Positions 22,554-33,027 of a stretch of DNA of 64,000 nt are shown one piece after another (position 1 is the first letter of the stretch; every line of letters begins with the position of its first letter). Made by a program: the position numbers and the translations under genes. Source of the DNA: Adiantum capillus-veneris (lineage: Eukaryota > Streptophyta > Polypodiopsida > Polypodiales > Pteridaceae); assembly GCA_014529385.2 (NCBI GenBank), contig CM043965.1, forward strand, positions 13,906,412 to 13,970,411, read 5' to 3'. The notes below the pieces were generated by a model that searched no databases, had not been told where the DNA came from, and worked only from the letters and a program-made list of their open reading frames with translations.

Positions 22554-23448
22554 GATTCGGATCTAATGATATCCACTCTTCAAATCAATCCTGCTAAAAC
22601 ACGAGGATCCCTGTAATCTGTAAGCAATCTGCATGAGTGTGGAGAAAATCTTGGCATTCTTTTGTTCAGGTCAAAACATATTCAACCTTCATCCATCGTT
22701 CAATTCTCTCCCAAAAAAATGAGTAAAGATACTCAAGTTCATCAAGTACAATCTCTGAGCCCTTCATTTGTCAAGGTCGCATTCTCGGCCCGGTAGTCAA
22801 CCACGGCGTTGTTCTTGTGGTACCAAGGGATTTCGAGTAGAACGTCACAACCTTCTAAGGCAATTACGTAAAACTCCACGTGCCCTAAACACCCCTGTCA
22901 TTGCAAACGAAGTTTGCCAATGCTCGGTGTAATGGCAACATCCCCTACCTCCGCATGTGGCCTCAGCCTGTCGAGCGTAATTCCAAATCGAGCCGCCAAT
23001 TCAAGAAGGTGGCCTTGGCTCCTTCAAAAGAGCTTCCTGATTTTTCCCTTTGTCCGGCAAAGTTTGTACTTTATTCATTTGATTCGGTTCAGGCCCCACG
23101 CAATGTGGTACCAATTCTGCTTTTTATCTGCCTTTTCTGCCACGTCCCTCAGCTACTTTAGAACTTTCTGGCCTTTCTTCATCATGTTCATTCGGTGCCT
23201 TTTAAGGGCACTTCGCGGAGATATGCCCAGTTTCCCCGCATTCAAAGCACTTCCCCTCCTTTATGTAGAGAGTCCTCTCTTGAGGAGTAAGCTTGGGTCG
23301 TGCATCCTTTTCTTTCTGTTCTGGGTTGCTCTTTCTTTATCTACTTTCATTTTTCGAAGTCTGTTCGGCTCTTTGCGTCATGATCTCATCTGTGGGGTAG
23401 GTCAGACTGCCAAAGTGAATGGCAAAACCCCGTTTCGAATGACTCGTC
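22554..23448 (-). pseudogene. element B protease region and gag C-terminus, left part
   Basis: The sequence aligns with 27000-28315 of element A but lacks a ~300-base block with the RT N-terminus, removed between about 22600 and 22650. The zinc-knuckle region (minus strand near 23195-23240) has the same arrangement as A's CFGCGEHGQ. The gag frame is cut at 23448 by the insertion of A and resumes at 30179. Confidence 0.75.
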
Positions 23449-23997
23449 TGTAACAAACTTGGACACTCCAAGTCAAGAATCAACCGCGACAGCACCAAAT
23501 AACCACTTCAAAACAATTCACAGATCACAATAGATTTGCACTGGCCCGGTAGAGTTCCGTGCCTAGAGATATTGGCCCCAAAGACTGGCGCCCCTTTTAG
23601 TATTTCTTTTTGTATTAATCAATCATCAAAGTACAAGAGAGCGGTTAGGGTTTCACTCTCAGACTCTGCGTCCAGATGCTCTGAGAAGTGAGGCCCTCAC
23701 CACTAATTTAAAGGTTACAAGGGATGCCCAAAAGCAGAGCCCCAAAAGCTTTTAAAATCAAAAGCATCAGTTCTCCCTCTCTCTTAGAGAGTCTTTTCTC
23801 TTTTTTTATAAAAGAAAAGCAAAAGCAAAATTCGCGTCGCTCATCATTTTCCAAAAAAAAAAAAAAAAAAATTAATAATCCGCCTCCGCAATTTCCGGAA
23901 TTTAGGGTTTTTGGCAAAAATTAGGGTTTGCAAGAATTTTAGGGTTTTTGACATAAATTAGGGTTTCTGTTGTCCGCCACGTCATCACTTTGTGACA
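23449..23997 (-). repeat. 3' LTR of element A (549 bp)
   Basis: TGTAACAAACTTGGACACTCC to CTTTGTGACA. It matches 29629-30174 closely. It carries the shared GGCCCCAAAGACTGGCGC module near 23576 and four AATTAGGGTTT (telo-box on the minus strand) copies at about 23897-23970. Confidence 0.92.
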
Positions 23998-24585
23998 TAC
24001 CCCCCTCTTGAAAGCATTGTAATCGACCGCGATTACGCATGCAAAACCGACAAAAGCCATAAACCATCTTAGCAGACACTGACTGTTAGTACCTACGTAC
24101 TAGGAACACACATCTAGCACATGTACAAAATCGAGTCACATCACACGACATCACAGGACATCACCAGACATCACATGACATTCAACATTCATTCGGATCT
24201 TAGACCATGATTTATCGGCAATGTAGCTAGCAATCACATCTTGGTCCAATCGGGACCTCAACGATGTCCGATTGACTAACCCCTATTGCAACCATGTCTA
24301 TTCGAGATCAATCAGACCAAAATGCTGCAGTCATTTCGGCTATCAGTTCCTGCACTCACAAGAAGTCAAGAACAAATCAGTATCATAATCAGGAATTCCA
24401 TTTCATAAAGTCATCTAGCAGAATACTGTCAGCTCTCAATATCCCTGAAGCTCAAAGAGACATCAGTGACTCTAGTATCTAAATCAAGGCATCTGTTGAC
24501 AAAGGAGTGGAGTGACTCCCCTCTTGTGCATCCCACTGCACCAGATCTCCGGCCAAGCTGAATTCTGGGTTCCATTTGGAGTAGA
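23998..24585 (-). other. 3' noncoding region of element A with ACATCAC repeats and polypurine tract
   Basis: The minus-strand purine run AAGAGGGGGGTA abuts the LTR and should prime plus-strand synthesis. At 24134-24180 the plus strand holds five ACATCACNNG-type words in tandem. The ~590-base stretch has no gene. Confidence 0.75.
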
Positions 24586-25918
24586 CTATGCTAAACCAAA
24601 AGCATCGAGGTAAAGTTTCACAATCTGAGGAGTATCTGCTAGGTCCTCCTCCTCCATCCACTTCGCATCAAGTGCAGGATAATTCTTGAACTTAACCAAG
24701 AACCGCCTTCGGACTTTACCCTTATTCTTCGTATCCTTATGTGCCAAAATCTGTTCAGGAACAAGGATCTCCTCGTTTTCTTCGACTTCGGGTTGCTTAT
24801 CAGGCTCCCCATCATCAGGCACATCACCTTTAAAAGGTTTCAAGAGACTCACATGAAATGCATTGTGAATCCTCCAAGTATCTGGCAGTTTCAGTCGGAA
24901 GGAGACTTCATTTATCTTTTCAGTAATCTGGAAAGGGCCATGGTATCGCATACTAAGCTTTGGAAAAAGCCTCTCCTTTCCCTTTTTCTTTCATAGGCGT
25001 GCCTTCTCAAACCGTAAGAGCACCCAATCATCCTCCTTCAATTTCATGTCGCGACGATGGCGATCCGCTGCCTTTTTCTGTCGTTCTTGAGACTTCTGCA
25101 AAGTCTCGCGAACCTTGGCAAAAGCCGTATCCAAATCTCGCGTATATTCATCCGCTTCAAAGATCTTATCTTTCGTGCTCAGGAAGGGTGGAACCTTCGC
25201 AGCACCTTCAACAATCTCAAATGGCGCCTTACCCGTCGACGAGTGTATCGTGTTATTGTAGGCAAATTCCACCAAAGGTAAAAATCTTTCCCATTGAGTC
25301 TTCTGATCTGAGATATAAGACTTCAATAAATCTAGAACCACTGAATTGCAATCTCGGATTGCCCGTCAGTCTGCGGGTGGAACGATGACGAGAACTGCAA
25401 CCGCGTGCCAATGTTCTCCCAAAATTGCCTTCCAAAACAAACTCGTAAATCTGGGGTCTCTGTCGGAGACAATTGTCTCAGGCATGCCATGTAATCTGAA
25501 AATCTGGGCCACAAACAGTCTCGCCAAGTGATCGGCTTGACTGTTTTCTTCACTGGAATGAAATGAGCTGTTTGCTAAATCTGTCAATAACAGTCCAGAT
25601 ACCATCGTGACCACTCTGTGTTCTCGGGAGATCAAAAATGAAATCCATTGCTATACTTTCCCAGGGGCGGGTGGGTATGGGTAAAGGCTGTAACAATCCC
25701 TGTGCTTTATGCCTGTCAAACTTGACCTTCTGGCATACCAAGCAACTGCGCACAAACTCTTCCACATCTTTCTTGAGTCTCGGCCAAAAGAAATATCTCT
25801 CTACCCCTTTCATGGTGGTAGCAATGCCGCGGTGACCCGTAAAAGGTGGACAGTGGCATTCAGTCATAACCGTTTCCCTCAACGGCTGTGTGACGCACAA
25901 CATAGTCTTTTTCATCAA
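24586..25918 (-). pseudogene. element A integrase with C-terminal chromodomain
   Basis: At 25918-25550 the frame gives the zinc domain (HCPPFTGHRGIATTMKGVE, CLVCQK) and the core start [15 protein letters not shown]. After a frameshift, 25635-25366 gives [19 protein letters not shown] with the second catalytic aspartate. Then 25341-24991 gives FAYNNTIHSSTGKAPFEI and DRHRRDMKLKEDDWVLLR, the C-terminal GPY/F-type approach. Finally 24951-24586 gives [17 protein letters not shown] and the chromodomain [33 protein letters not shown]. The chromodomain places the element among chromoviruses, whose integrase is guided to particular chromatin. Two or more frameshifts break it. Confidence 0.92.
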
Positions 25919-27351
25919 GTAGCCTTCCCGAAGGGAGTATCCTGCTACTGTCTCCCCATCCCGTATCCGTGTGAAAATATCTGCAAAATCTGTATCTGTG
26001 GCATACTAATCGACCATATCCTCGAAGCTCCTATGATGTATCACGGAAATAGCCAGAACCAACGGTTTCCGAGACAAAGCATCTGCCACCACATTCTTCT
26101 GTCCCTGCACATGGACAATCTGGAAGTGAAACTGTGACAAGATGTTCGCCCACCGCATCTGCTTTTCCGAAAGCTGCTTGTGACAAGAAGTAGCGCAAAC
26201 TCTGATGGTCTGTAAAGACAATGAAATCCGCTCCGAGTAGGTAATGCCGCCACTGAGTAAGAGCATATAACCGCCAAAAGCTCTTTCTCATAAATCTGTG
26301 CTGTCATCTCCGGCCTAGAGAACAAACGGCTCTCGTAAGCTATGACATGGCCTTCTTGCATCAAGACCGCACCCAGACTACGACCACAAGCATCACAATA
26401 TACTTCAAATGACTTCTGCAAGTCCGGCAAAGTCAAAATAGGTCCCGTAGTCAATTTCTCTTTCAATGTCCGAAAGGCAGTCACCTCTGTGGGTCCCCAC
26501 GAAAAAGGTACTCCTTTCTGTGTCAAGGTATGCAAAGGGGAAGCAACCTCTGCAAACTTTTGTATGAACCGCCTGTAGTACGAACACAATCCCAAGAAGC
26601 TTCTAACTTCATGGACATTCCTCAAATCGGGCCAATCACGGATAGTCTCTATCTTGGCCGGGTCCATTTGCACTCCTGTTGCTGACACAATGTGTCCCAA
26701 AACGTGTATCTCTGTTAGGAAAAATTCACTTTTCTTTGCATTAATCACTAACGTGTGATCTCTTAATGCCTGAAAGACTTGGAAGCAGATGATCTCTGTG
26801 TTCTGCCTCATTCTTGGAGAAAACAATGATGTCGTCAAAGAAAGTGCCAACAAATAGCCTGTACTCTCGAAAAATCCTATCCATCATCCGGTTAAATGTC
26901 GCAGGAGCATTGGTTAAGCAAAAGCCCATCAACCAAAAACTCAAATAACCCAAAGTCGTCGTCGAAAAAGTTGTCTTGTAGACATCTCCTGGCGCTATCC
27001 TGATCTGATGATATCCACTCTTCAAGTCAATCCTGCTAAAGCACGAGGATCCTGTAACCTGTCGAGTTATATCATCGATCTAGGAATCGGAAATCTGTTC
27101 TTGATGGTGATTTCGTTGAGAGTGCTATAATCGATGCACATTCTCCAAGATCCGTCTTTCTTTAAAACCAACAACAATGGAGAGCAATACGGTGAAGTAC
27201 TAGGCTGGACAAGACCCTTTTCCAAGAGGTCTTTCACTGGGTTCATAATCTTTTCATTCTGTACTCGGCTCACACGATAAGGTGGCCGATTCGGTGGCGT
27301 GCTTCCAGATATCAGATCAATGGTATGATCTTCAGGCCCTCTCAAAAGCAA
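25919..27351 (-). pseudogene. element A reverse transcriptase and RNase H
   Basis: 27351-27067 gives the RT N-terminus (DLLEKGLVQPSTSPYCSPLL, SWRMCIDYSTLNEITIK). After a frameshift, 27025-26741 gives CLTNAPATFNRMMDRIF and TFFDDIIVFSKNEA, the catalytic box. 26853-26041 gives NVHEVRSFLGLCSYYRRFIQ, the connection block FSWGPTEVTAFRTLKEKL, and RNase H with FEVYCDACGRSLGAVLMQ and YEKELLAV. An overlapping frame (26266-26006) carries QKNVVADALSRKP. The order and motifs are standard for Ty3/gypsy. At least three frameshifts are present. Confidence 0.92.
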
Positions 27352-27983
27352 TCGGCATGAGCGTGGAGAAAAAAAAATCTTGGCGTTCTTTTCTTCAGGT
27401 CAAAACATATTCAACTTTTATCCATCGTTCAGTTCTCCCAAAAGAATGAGTAAGAAAACTGAAGTTCTTCAAGTACAATCTCCAAGCCCTTCATTTATCA
27501 AAGTCGCTTTCTGGGCCCGGTAGTCAACCACGGCGTAGTTCTTGTGGTACCAAGGGATCCCGAGTAGAACGTCACTCGCGTGCCCTGAACACCCCTGTCA
27601 TTGCAAACAAAGTTTGCCAATGCTCGGTGTAATGGCAACATCCCATCCGGGTGCCAGTCGAACTACCTCCGCCTGTGGCGTCAGTCTGTCGGGCGTAGTT
27701 CCAAATCGAGCCACCAATTCCAAGTGAAAAGAAGTTGGCCTTGGCTCCTTCAAAAGAGCTTCCTGATCCTTCACTTTGCCAGTCGAACTACCTCCGCCTG
27801 TGGCGTCAGTCTGTCGGGCGTAGTTCCAAATCGAGCCACCAATTCCAAGTGAAAAGAAGTTGGCCTTGGCTCCTTCAAAAGAGCTTCCTGATCCTTCACT
27901 TTGCCCCTAAAGCGGCAAAGTTTGTACTTTCATTCATTAGATTCGGTGGAGGTCCCATGCCATGTGGTACCAGTTCTGCTTTT
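27352..27983 (-). pseudogene. element A protease region with internal tandem duplication
   Basis: The minus strand reads ILGIPWYHKNYAVVDYRAQ-type sequence near 27490-27560, in a frame broken by a one-base change. This is the ILG(I/M)xW block at the C-terminal end of gypsy proteases. The upstream half, where the active-site D-S/T-G would lie, is disrupted by an exact 125-bp tandem duplication (27656-27905). Element B has a single copy of that segment at 22946-23055. The protease cannot be functional. Confidence 0.65.
27656..27905. repeat. exact 125-bp tandem duplication
   Basis: 27656-27780 and 27781-27905 are identical by eye, starting AGTCGAACTACCTCC and ending CACTTTGCC. The corresponding region of element B has one diverged copy, so the duplication arose in A's lineage. 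Identity of the copies suggests a recent event or an assembly artefact. Confidence 0.92.
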
Positions 27984-29557
27984 CTATCTGCCTTTTCTGC
28001 CACATTCCTCAGCTGCTCTCGAACTCTCAGACCTGTCGTCGTCTTTATCATTCTGTTCTTCCTGTGCCTTACCAGGGCACTTCGCGGAAATTTGTCCATG
28101 TTCCCCGCATCCAAAGCACTTCCCCTCTCTGATGAAGCGAGCTCTCTCCTCAGGAGTAAGCTTGGGTCGTGCATCCTTTTTTTTCTCTGGGTTGCTCTTT
28201 TTCATTCTACTTTCATTCCCAGAAGTCTGTTCGGCTCGTTGTGTCATGGCCTCATCTGTGGGGTAGGTCAGACTGCAAGAGTGAATGGCAAAGCCCCGCT
28301 TCGCATGACTCATCAACTCCTGAATAGAAGCTGACTTCTGTTCCAAGCAGTGATTTCGGATCTCTGTAGGTAGACCCAATGTAAACCGCTCAATCTGTTC
28401 TCTGAACGAGATCTTCTTGAATGAAGAGGCGGGTAGAAAAGAGCTCCAAAATCTTTCACAATAAGAATTCACTGTATCGCTCTTGGTCATCCGGAGATGG
28501 TTCCAAGCAGCTCGTTTATCTCGCTCAAACTCTTGAGTCAACCAAGAAGAAATAAAAAGCCTCTTGAATTTCAGCCATGTAACTTGCACAGTCTTGCTTA
28601 ATAGAAGCGTGGACCACCAAGTACGAGCATTCCCCTTAAAGTAAAAGGCAGCTCTCCGAATCTTGGAGTGCTCTGAATAGCGTCCTCTCGCGAAAGCGAT
28701 GTCAAACTGCTGTATAAAAGACAAAGCCTTCGAAGCATCTGAGTATCCTCAAAAGTATCAAACTTGATCGAGTGGCCACCTTCCTTAAACTCTTGGACTT
28801 TCTTGCTTTTATCTTCGAGAAAGTCATACTGGTTGGCTTTGTAAAAAAAATTCTTCTTGTTTGCATAAAAGTTTCCGTTGTCAGAGTCTGAACTGTCCAT
28901 AGACGAGTCCTCTGTAGAAATGTCACTCACTGGGCGAGACCTAAATTTCCTTGCCTTTTTCTTGCCCTTTCCGAAGCGTTGTTTCTTGCTTCGCTTTTTG
29001 CTTTTCCCGTCTTCTTCGCTCGAGTCTGAAGAGCTAGAAGAACTGTCAGAAGAAGAAGAAGAAGAAGAACTGGGTAGGTCTTTAAACTTGACGCGCTTCT
29101 TCAATTTCTTTGCCTTGTCGAATGTCGACTGACGACCCAAATATCCCGGGAAGTCAGTACCTTTGTTCTGCTTTTTGCCGTGCTTTTTGTCTTTCTTTTG
29201 CACGTCGAAAAGCTGAGCAATCCGTGCATCAACCACGTTCTCCAGTTCCTTCTCCGTATATTTCTTGGAGGCAGAAGGTTTCTTGAGAGCGGGTTTCGGG
29301 AGTGGTGTTGTGGTTCTCTGCAACTCCATCAGTACCTCTTTCAAAGAGGTCTGGTTCGTATATTTTGCCATCTTCGGGTCCTTGGCAAAATTGAGCATCA
29401 TCTTTGTTGCATCGCTGATCAACTGGCGACGCTCTATCTCTCGCCGCTCCACCTAAGTAGGCCAAGGCGGGCCATACTCTCTGCCTGAATCTTCCTTGTG
29501 ATCCCAGCCCGCATCTCCAGATGCAGAGGGAGTCGACTGATCATTGCTTGAAGCCAT
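27984..29557 (-). pseudogene. element A gag polyprotein with CCHC knuckle
   Basis: The start is ATG at 29557-29555 (MASSNDQSTPSASGD), with an in-frame TAG just before 29452. 29452-28598 is open and holds a basic KKDKKHGKKQNKG tract, a long Ser/Asp/Glu run and a basic RSKKQRFGKGKKKARKF stretch. After a frameshift at about 28720, 28724-27984 holds the gag core FYFKGNARTWWSTLLL, FERDKRAAWNHLRMTKSDTV and FTLGLPTEIRNHC, then the knuckle CFGCGEHGQISAKCPGK. The Ser-rich acidic insert between basic tracts is an unusual N-terminal extension. Gag forms the virus-like particle and packages RNA in active elements. Confidence 0.9.
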
Positions 29558-29615
29558 AGGTGCCGCGGAAAAAAAATTCGGGGATCGGATTTCTCGTTGA
29601 AGAGAAATCAGCCGT

Positions 29616-29627
29616 GCTCTAATACCA
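29616..29627 (-). other. primer binding site of element A, initiator tRNA-Met
   Basis: The minus strand reads TGGTATTAGAGC, one mismatch from the canonical TGGTATCAGAGC, one base inside the LTR. Confidence 0.88.
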
Positions 29628-29628
29628 C

Positions 29629-30174
29629 TGTAACAAACTTAGACACTCCAAGTCAAGAATCAACCGCGACAGCACCAAATAACCACTTCAAAACAATTCA
29701 CAGATCACAATAGATTTGCACTGGCCCGGCGGAGTTTCGTGCCTAGAGATATTGGCCCCAAAGACTGGCGCCCCTTTCGGTATTTCTTTTTGTATTAATC
29801 AATCATCAAAGTACAAGAGAGCGGTTAGGGTTTCACTCTCAGACTCTGCGTCCAGATGCTCTGAGAAGTGAGGCCCTCACCACTAATTTAAAGGTTACAA
29901 GGGATGCCCAAAAGCAGAGCCCCAAAAGCTTTTAAAATCAAAAGCATCAGTTCTCCCTCTCTCTTAGAGTCTTTTCTCTTTTTTTTTTTTTTTTAAAAAG
30001 CAAAAGCAAAATTCGCGTCGCTCATCAATTTCCAAAAAAATAATAATAATAATAATCCGCCTCCGCGATTTCCGGAATTTAGGGTTTTTGGCAAAAATTA
30101 GGGTTTGCAGGAATTTTAGGGTTTCTGACAGAAATTAGGGTTTCTGCTGTCCGCCACGTCATCACTTTGTGACA
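29629..30174 (-). repeat. 5' LTR of element A (546 bp)
   Basis: TGTAACAAACTTAGACACTCC to CTTTGTGACA, the partner of 23449-23997. It shows the shared module near 29754 and four AATTAGGGTTT copies at 30075-30145 plus one near 29825. Confidence 0.92.
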
Positions 30175-31450
30175 CGTCAACTCCTCAATGGAAGCTGACT
30201 TTTGTTCTAAGCAGTGATCTTGAATCTCTGTGGGTAGACCCAAGGTAAACCGCTCAATCTGTTCCTTGAACGAGATCTTCTTAAATGAAGAGGTGGGTAG
30301 AAAAGAGCTCCAGAATCTCTCGCAATAAGCGTCCACTGTATCCTTCTTGGTCCTCCGAAGATGGTTCCAAGCAGTTCGTATATCGCATTCATACTCTCGA
30401 GTCAGCCAAGAAGAAATAAAAAGAATTTTAAATTTTCAGCCATTTAACTAGCACTGTCTTGTTCAATAGAAGCGTGGACCACCAAGTTCGAGCATTCCCC
30501 TTAAAGTAAGAGGCAGCTCTCCGAACCTTAGAGTGCTCTGAGTAACGCCCTCCAAAGAAAACTATGACAAACTGCTGTATAAAAGACAGCCTTTTAAGCA
30601 TCTCTATAACCAGAAAACGTGTCAAATTTAATTGACTGTCCACCTTCCTTAAACTCTCGGACTTTCTTGCTTTTGTGTTCCAGAAAGTCATACTGGTTGG
30701 CTTTGTAAAAATTCTTCTTCTTTGCATAAAAGTTGTTGTCATCAGAGTCCGAAATATCTGTAGACGAGTCCTCTGTAGAACTGTCAATCATGGGGCGAGA
30801 TTTAGACTTCTTTGCCTTTTACTTGCCCTTTCCAAAGCGTTGCTTCTTGCTTCGCTTTTTGCCTTTTCTGTCTTCTTCACTCGAGTCAGATGAGCTAGAA
30901 GACCTGTCAGAAGAAGAAGAAGAAGAAGAACTGGATACTCCTTCAAATCGAACACGCTTCTTCTGTTTCTTTGCCTTTTCAAAAGTAGACTGACGACCCA
31001 AATAACCCAGGAAGTCAACGCTTTTCTTCTGCTTTTTGTCGTGCTTTTTAGCTTTGTTTTGCGCGTCAAAAAGCTAAACAATTCGTGCATCAACCACCTC
31101 TTCTCATTTTTGCTCTGTGTACATCCTGGGAGTAGGAGGTTTCTTGGGTGGTTCTGTGGTCTGCCGCCACTGCACGTGCACCTCCTCGAAAGAGGTCTCG
31201 CTCATATATTTTGCAAATTTTGGGTCCTTCGCAAAATTGAGTATCATCTTTGTTGCGTCGCCGATCAATCGTTGCCGCTCCATCTCTTCGAGCTCCGCCT
31301 GAGTACGCCAGGCGGGCTATACTCCTTGCGTGAACCTTCGTTGTGATCCCTTCCCGCATCTCCTGATGCAAAGGGAGTCGATTGATCTTTGCCTAAAGCC
31401 AGAAGTGTTGTGGAAAAAAAAAAATAGGGATCGGATTTCCCGTAGAAGAG
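30175..31450 (-). pseudogene. element B gag, right part (start codon lost)
   Basis: It aligns with A's gag from its start to the ELMSHAKRGF region. B has CTG where A has the ATG start (near 31408). Readable pieces are the Ser/Asp-rich run with basic RSKKQRFGKGK (31001-30819), FYKANQYDFLEHKSKKVREF (30791-30594), FKGNARTWWSTLLLNKT (30787-30428) and YCERFWSSFLPTSSFKKISF with FTLGLPTEIQDHC (30336-30180). The frame breaks at 30178, where element A was inserted, and continues at 23448. Confidence 0.85.
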
Positions 31451-31461
31451 AAATCAGCCGT

Positions 31462-31473
31462 GCTCTGATACCA
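31462..31473 (-). other. primer binding site of element B, initiator tRNA-Met
   Basis: The minus strand reads TGGTATCAGAGC, one base inside the 5' LTR. Confidence 0.9.
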
Positions 31474-31474
31474 C

Positions 31475-32165
31475 TGTAACAGACTTGGACACTCCAAGTC
31501 AAGAATCTACCCCGACAGCACAAACAACCACTTCAAAACAGTTCACAGTTCACAATTGATTCGACACTGGCCTGGTGGAGTTCCGTGCCTAGAGATATTG
31601 GCCCCAAAGACTTGCGCCCCTTTCGGTATTTCTTTTTGTATTAATCTAAGTTCAAAGTACAAGAGTGCGGACAGGCGCTCATACTCAAACTCTGCATCCA
31701 GATGCTCTCAGTTATGAGGCCCTGCCTGCTTATTCAAAGAGTACAAGGGATGACAAAAGCAGAGCCCCAAAAAGCTTCAAAAGCTGAAAATCAAAAGCTT
31801 TTAAAATAAAGCAAAAGCTTTCTCTCACAAGCTCTCTTGAGCCCTAAAATAAAGCAAAAAGCTTCTCTCTCTTAACTCTCTTGCGTAGTAAAAGCAAGTA
31901 ATCCCCAAAAGCTCTGTCCCTCTCTTGCGTAGAAATCAGCCAGCTTTTGCGTAGAAAAATCCGTACAGCTTTTTGCCACGTCAGCAGCCCAAAAATTCCG
32001 CCGGAAATCGCGGCGGTCCGTAGGGCAGTGCCACGGTAGTATGCAGCGGAAATTCCGATGCCACGTCACTGCCATGTCCGTATTTCAGCCAGACTGTATT
32101 TCCCGGGATTGTCCATGCCACTATGTGTGTGTACACATGGCAGCCACGTCATCACATTTGTGACA
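31475..32165 (-). repeat. 5' LTR of element B (691 bp)
   Basis: TGTAACAGACTTGGACACTCC to CATTTGTGACA, pairing with 18985-19658 and followed by the target copy CTTCC. It shares the first ~300 bases with A's LTR. Its last half is different and has AAAGCTT-rich repeats (AAAGCAAAAGCTT) instead of A's telo-boxes. Confidence 0.9.
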
Positions 32166-32170
32166 CTTCC

Positions 32171-32431
32171 CTATACATAGAGGATAGGCAAGCACACAGT
32201 AGCTTTGGTACCTACAACAATCCACCATACGGCTGATCTCGCATGAACCCACACAGCTGTACATAGGTCAAATGAAGAGCCCTCTTGTGGAGAACCATAT
32301 AACTACACAACGGGGAGCGAGAGAGCAATGAATGTTGTGCAAGGCTTCAGTTCTTGCACTTTCATGTACATAGAGGGTAGGCAAGCACACGGTAGCTTTG
32401 GTACCTGCAACAATCCACCATACGGCTGAAA
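32171..32431. repeat. tandem unit T-B: rest of copy 1 and all of copy 2
   Basis: CTATACATAGAGGATAGGC to CATACGGCTGATCT (32171-32240) completes the copy begun at 18861. CGCATGAACCC at 32241 starts the second copy, which runs through GTACATAGAGGGTAGGC to CATACGGCTGA at 32431. The unit is about 190 bp. B therefore inserted into the first of two existing tandem copies. Confidence 0.75.
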
Positions 32432-32455
32432 ATGCAACCCCATGTTTAATTTCAA

Positions 32456-32500
<45 letters not shown>

Positions 32501-32579
32501 CTGGAAAGTGCCCAAAAATGTGCCAAATGGCACTCATGCATGGTTTTTCGGTTTTGCATCTTCCGGTCTAAAAATATCT
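32432..32579. repeat. (CT)n microsatellite and spacer
   Basis: An uninterrupted CT run of about 40 bases lies at 32458-32497. The rest is unremarkable and holds no gene. Confidence 0.9.
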
Positions 32580-33027
32580 CAATCGGTTGCTCAGTTGACT
32601 TAGTGACAGAGTAATGAAATGTTCCTCTTGTCATTCCGGAGCTTATGACACGAACAGATTTCATGGCCCACAATAGCAATTCCCCAAATTTTAGGAGATG
32701 CTTCCACTGGTCACCTGACCATCTATCACCGCTGGGACCACATCCAAAAATGCAATGTAGCCTAGTTATCGGGTGATCTTCTCTTCAAACTTTGAGTAGA
32801 GCCTAGACATACTTTTACTGCTCAAATTCCAGTGCCGATCGGCTCAACCAACTCGTAGCGACAAGGCCTTTCCGTCTGCGGTTGAAACTCTAGGTCGTCG
32901 GCCGTTTCACACTGGCCATACAGTGTCCAGTCATTCGCAACTTCAAAAAGAGGGTCCCAAAAATTAAGCAAAAATCAAGGGAAAGGAACCAGCAACTAAG
33001 GTTAGCAATTGCCACGTCCTCGTGACG
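32580..33027 (-). repeat. repeat D, minus-strand copy
   Basis: Read on the minus strand, it starts GTCACGAGGACGTGGCAATT and matches the plus-strand sequence at 34469-34920 over about 400 bases with gaps, for example GGATGTGGTCCCAGCGGTGA against GGATGCGGTCCCAATGGGGA. The two copies face each other around a LINE fragment. No transposase or primer site is found. Confidence 0.65.

Larger units (their letters stand above)
23449..30174 (-). mobile_element. element A: younger Ty3/gypsy chromovirus nested in element B
   Basis: The element is complete in layout: 5' LTR at right, PBS, gag, protease, RT, RNase H, integrase, chromodomain, polypurine tract, 3' LTR at left. The flanks CGTC at 23445-23448 and 30175-30178 form a 4-bp target duplication, and B's gag reads on across the junction. 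The LTRs differ at only a few positions. Stops and frameshifts in gag and pol make it non-autonomous now. Confidence 0.93.
18985..32165 (-). mobile_element. element B: older Ty3/gypsy chromovirus, minus strand, hosting element A
   Basis: The LTRs at 18985-19658 and 31475-32165 share start TGTAAC and end TGTGACA. A perfect 5-bp target duplication CTTCC flanks them (18980-18984 and 32166-32170). PBS, gag, protease, RT/RNase H, integrase and chromodomain parts follow from right to left, interrupted in gag by element A at 23449-30174. The LTRs differ from each other clearly more than A's do, so B is older. Confidence 0.9.
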
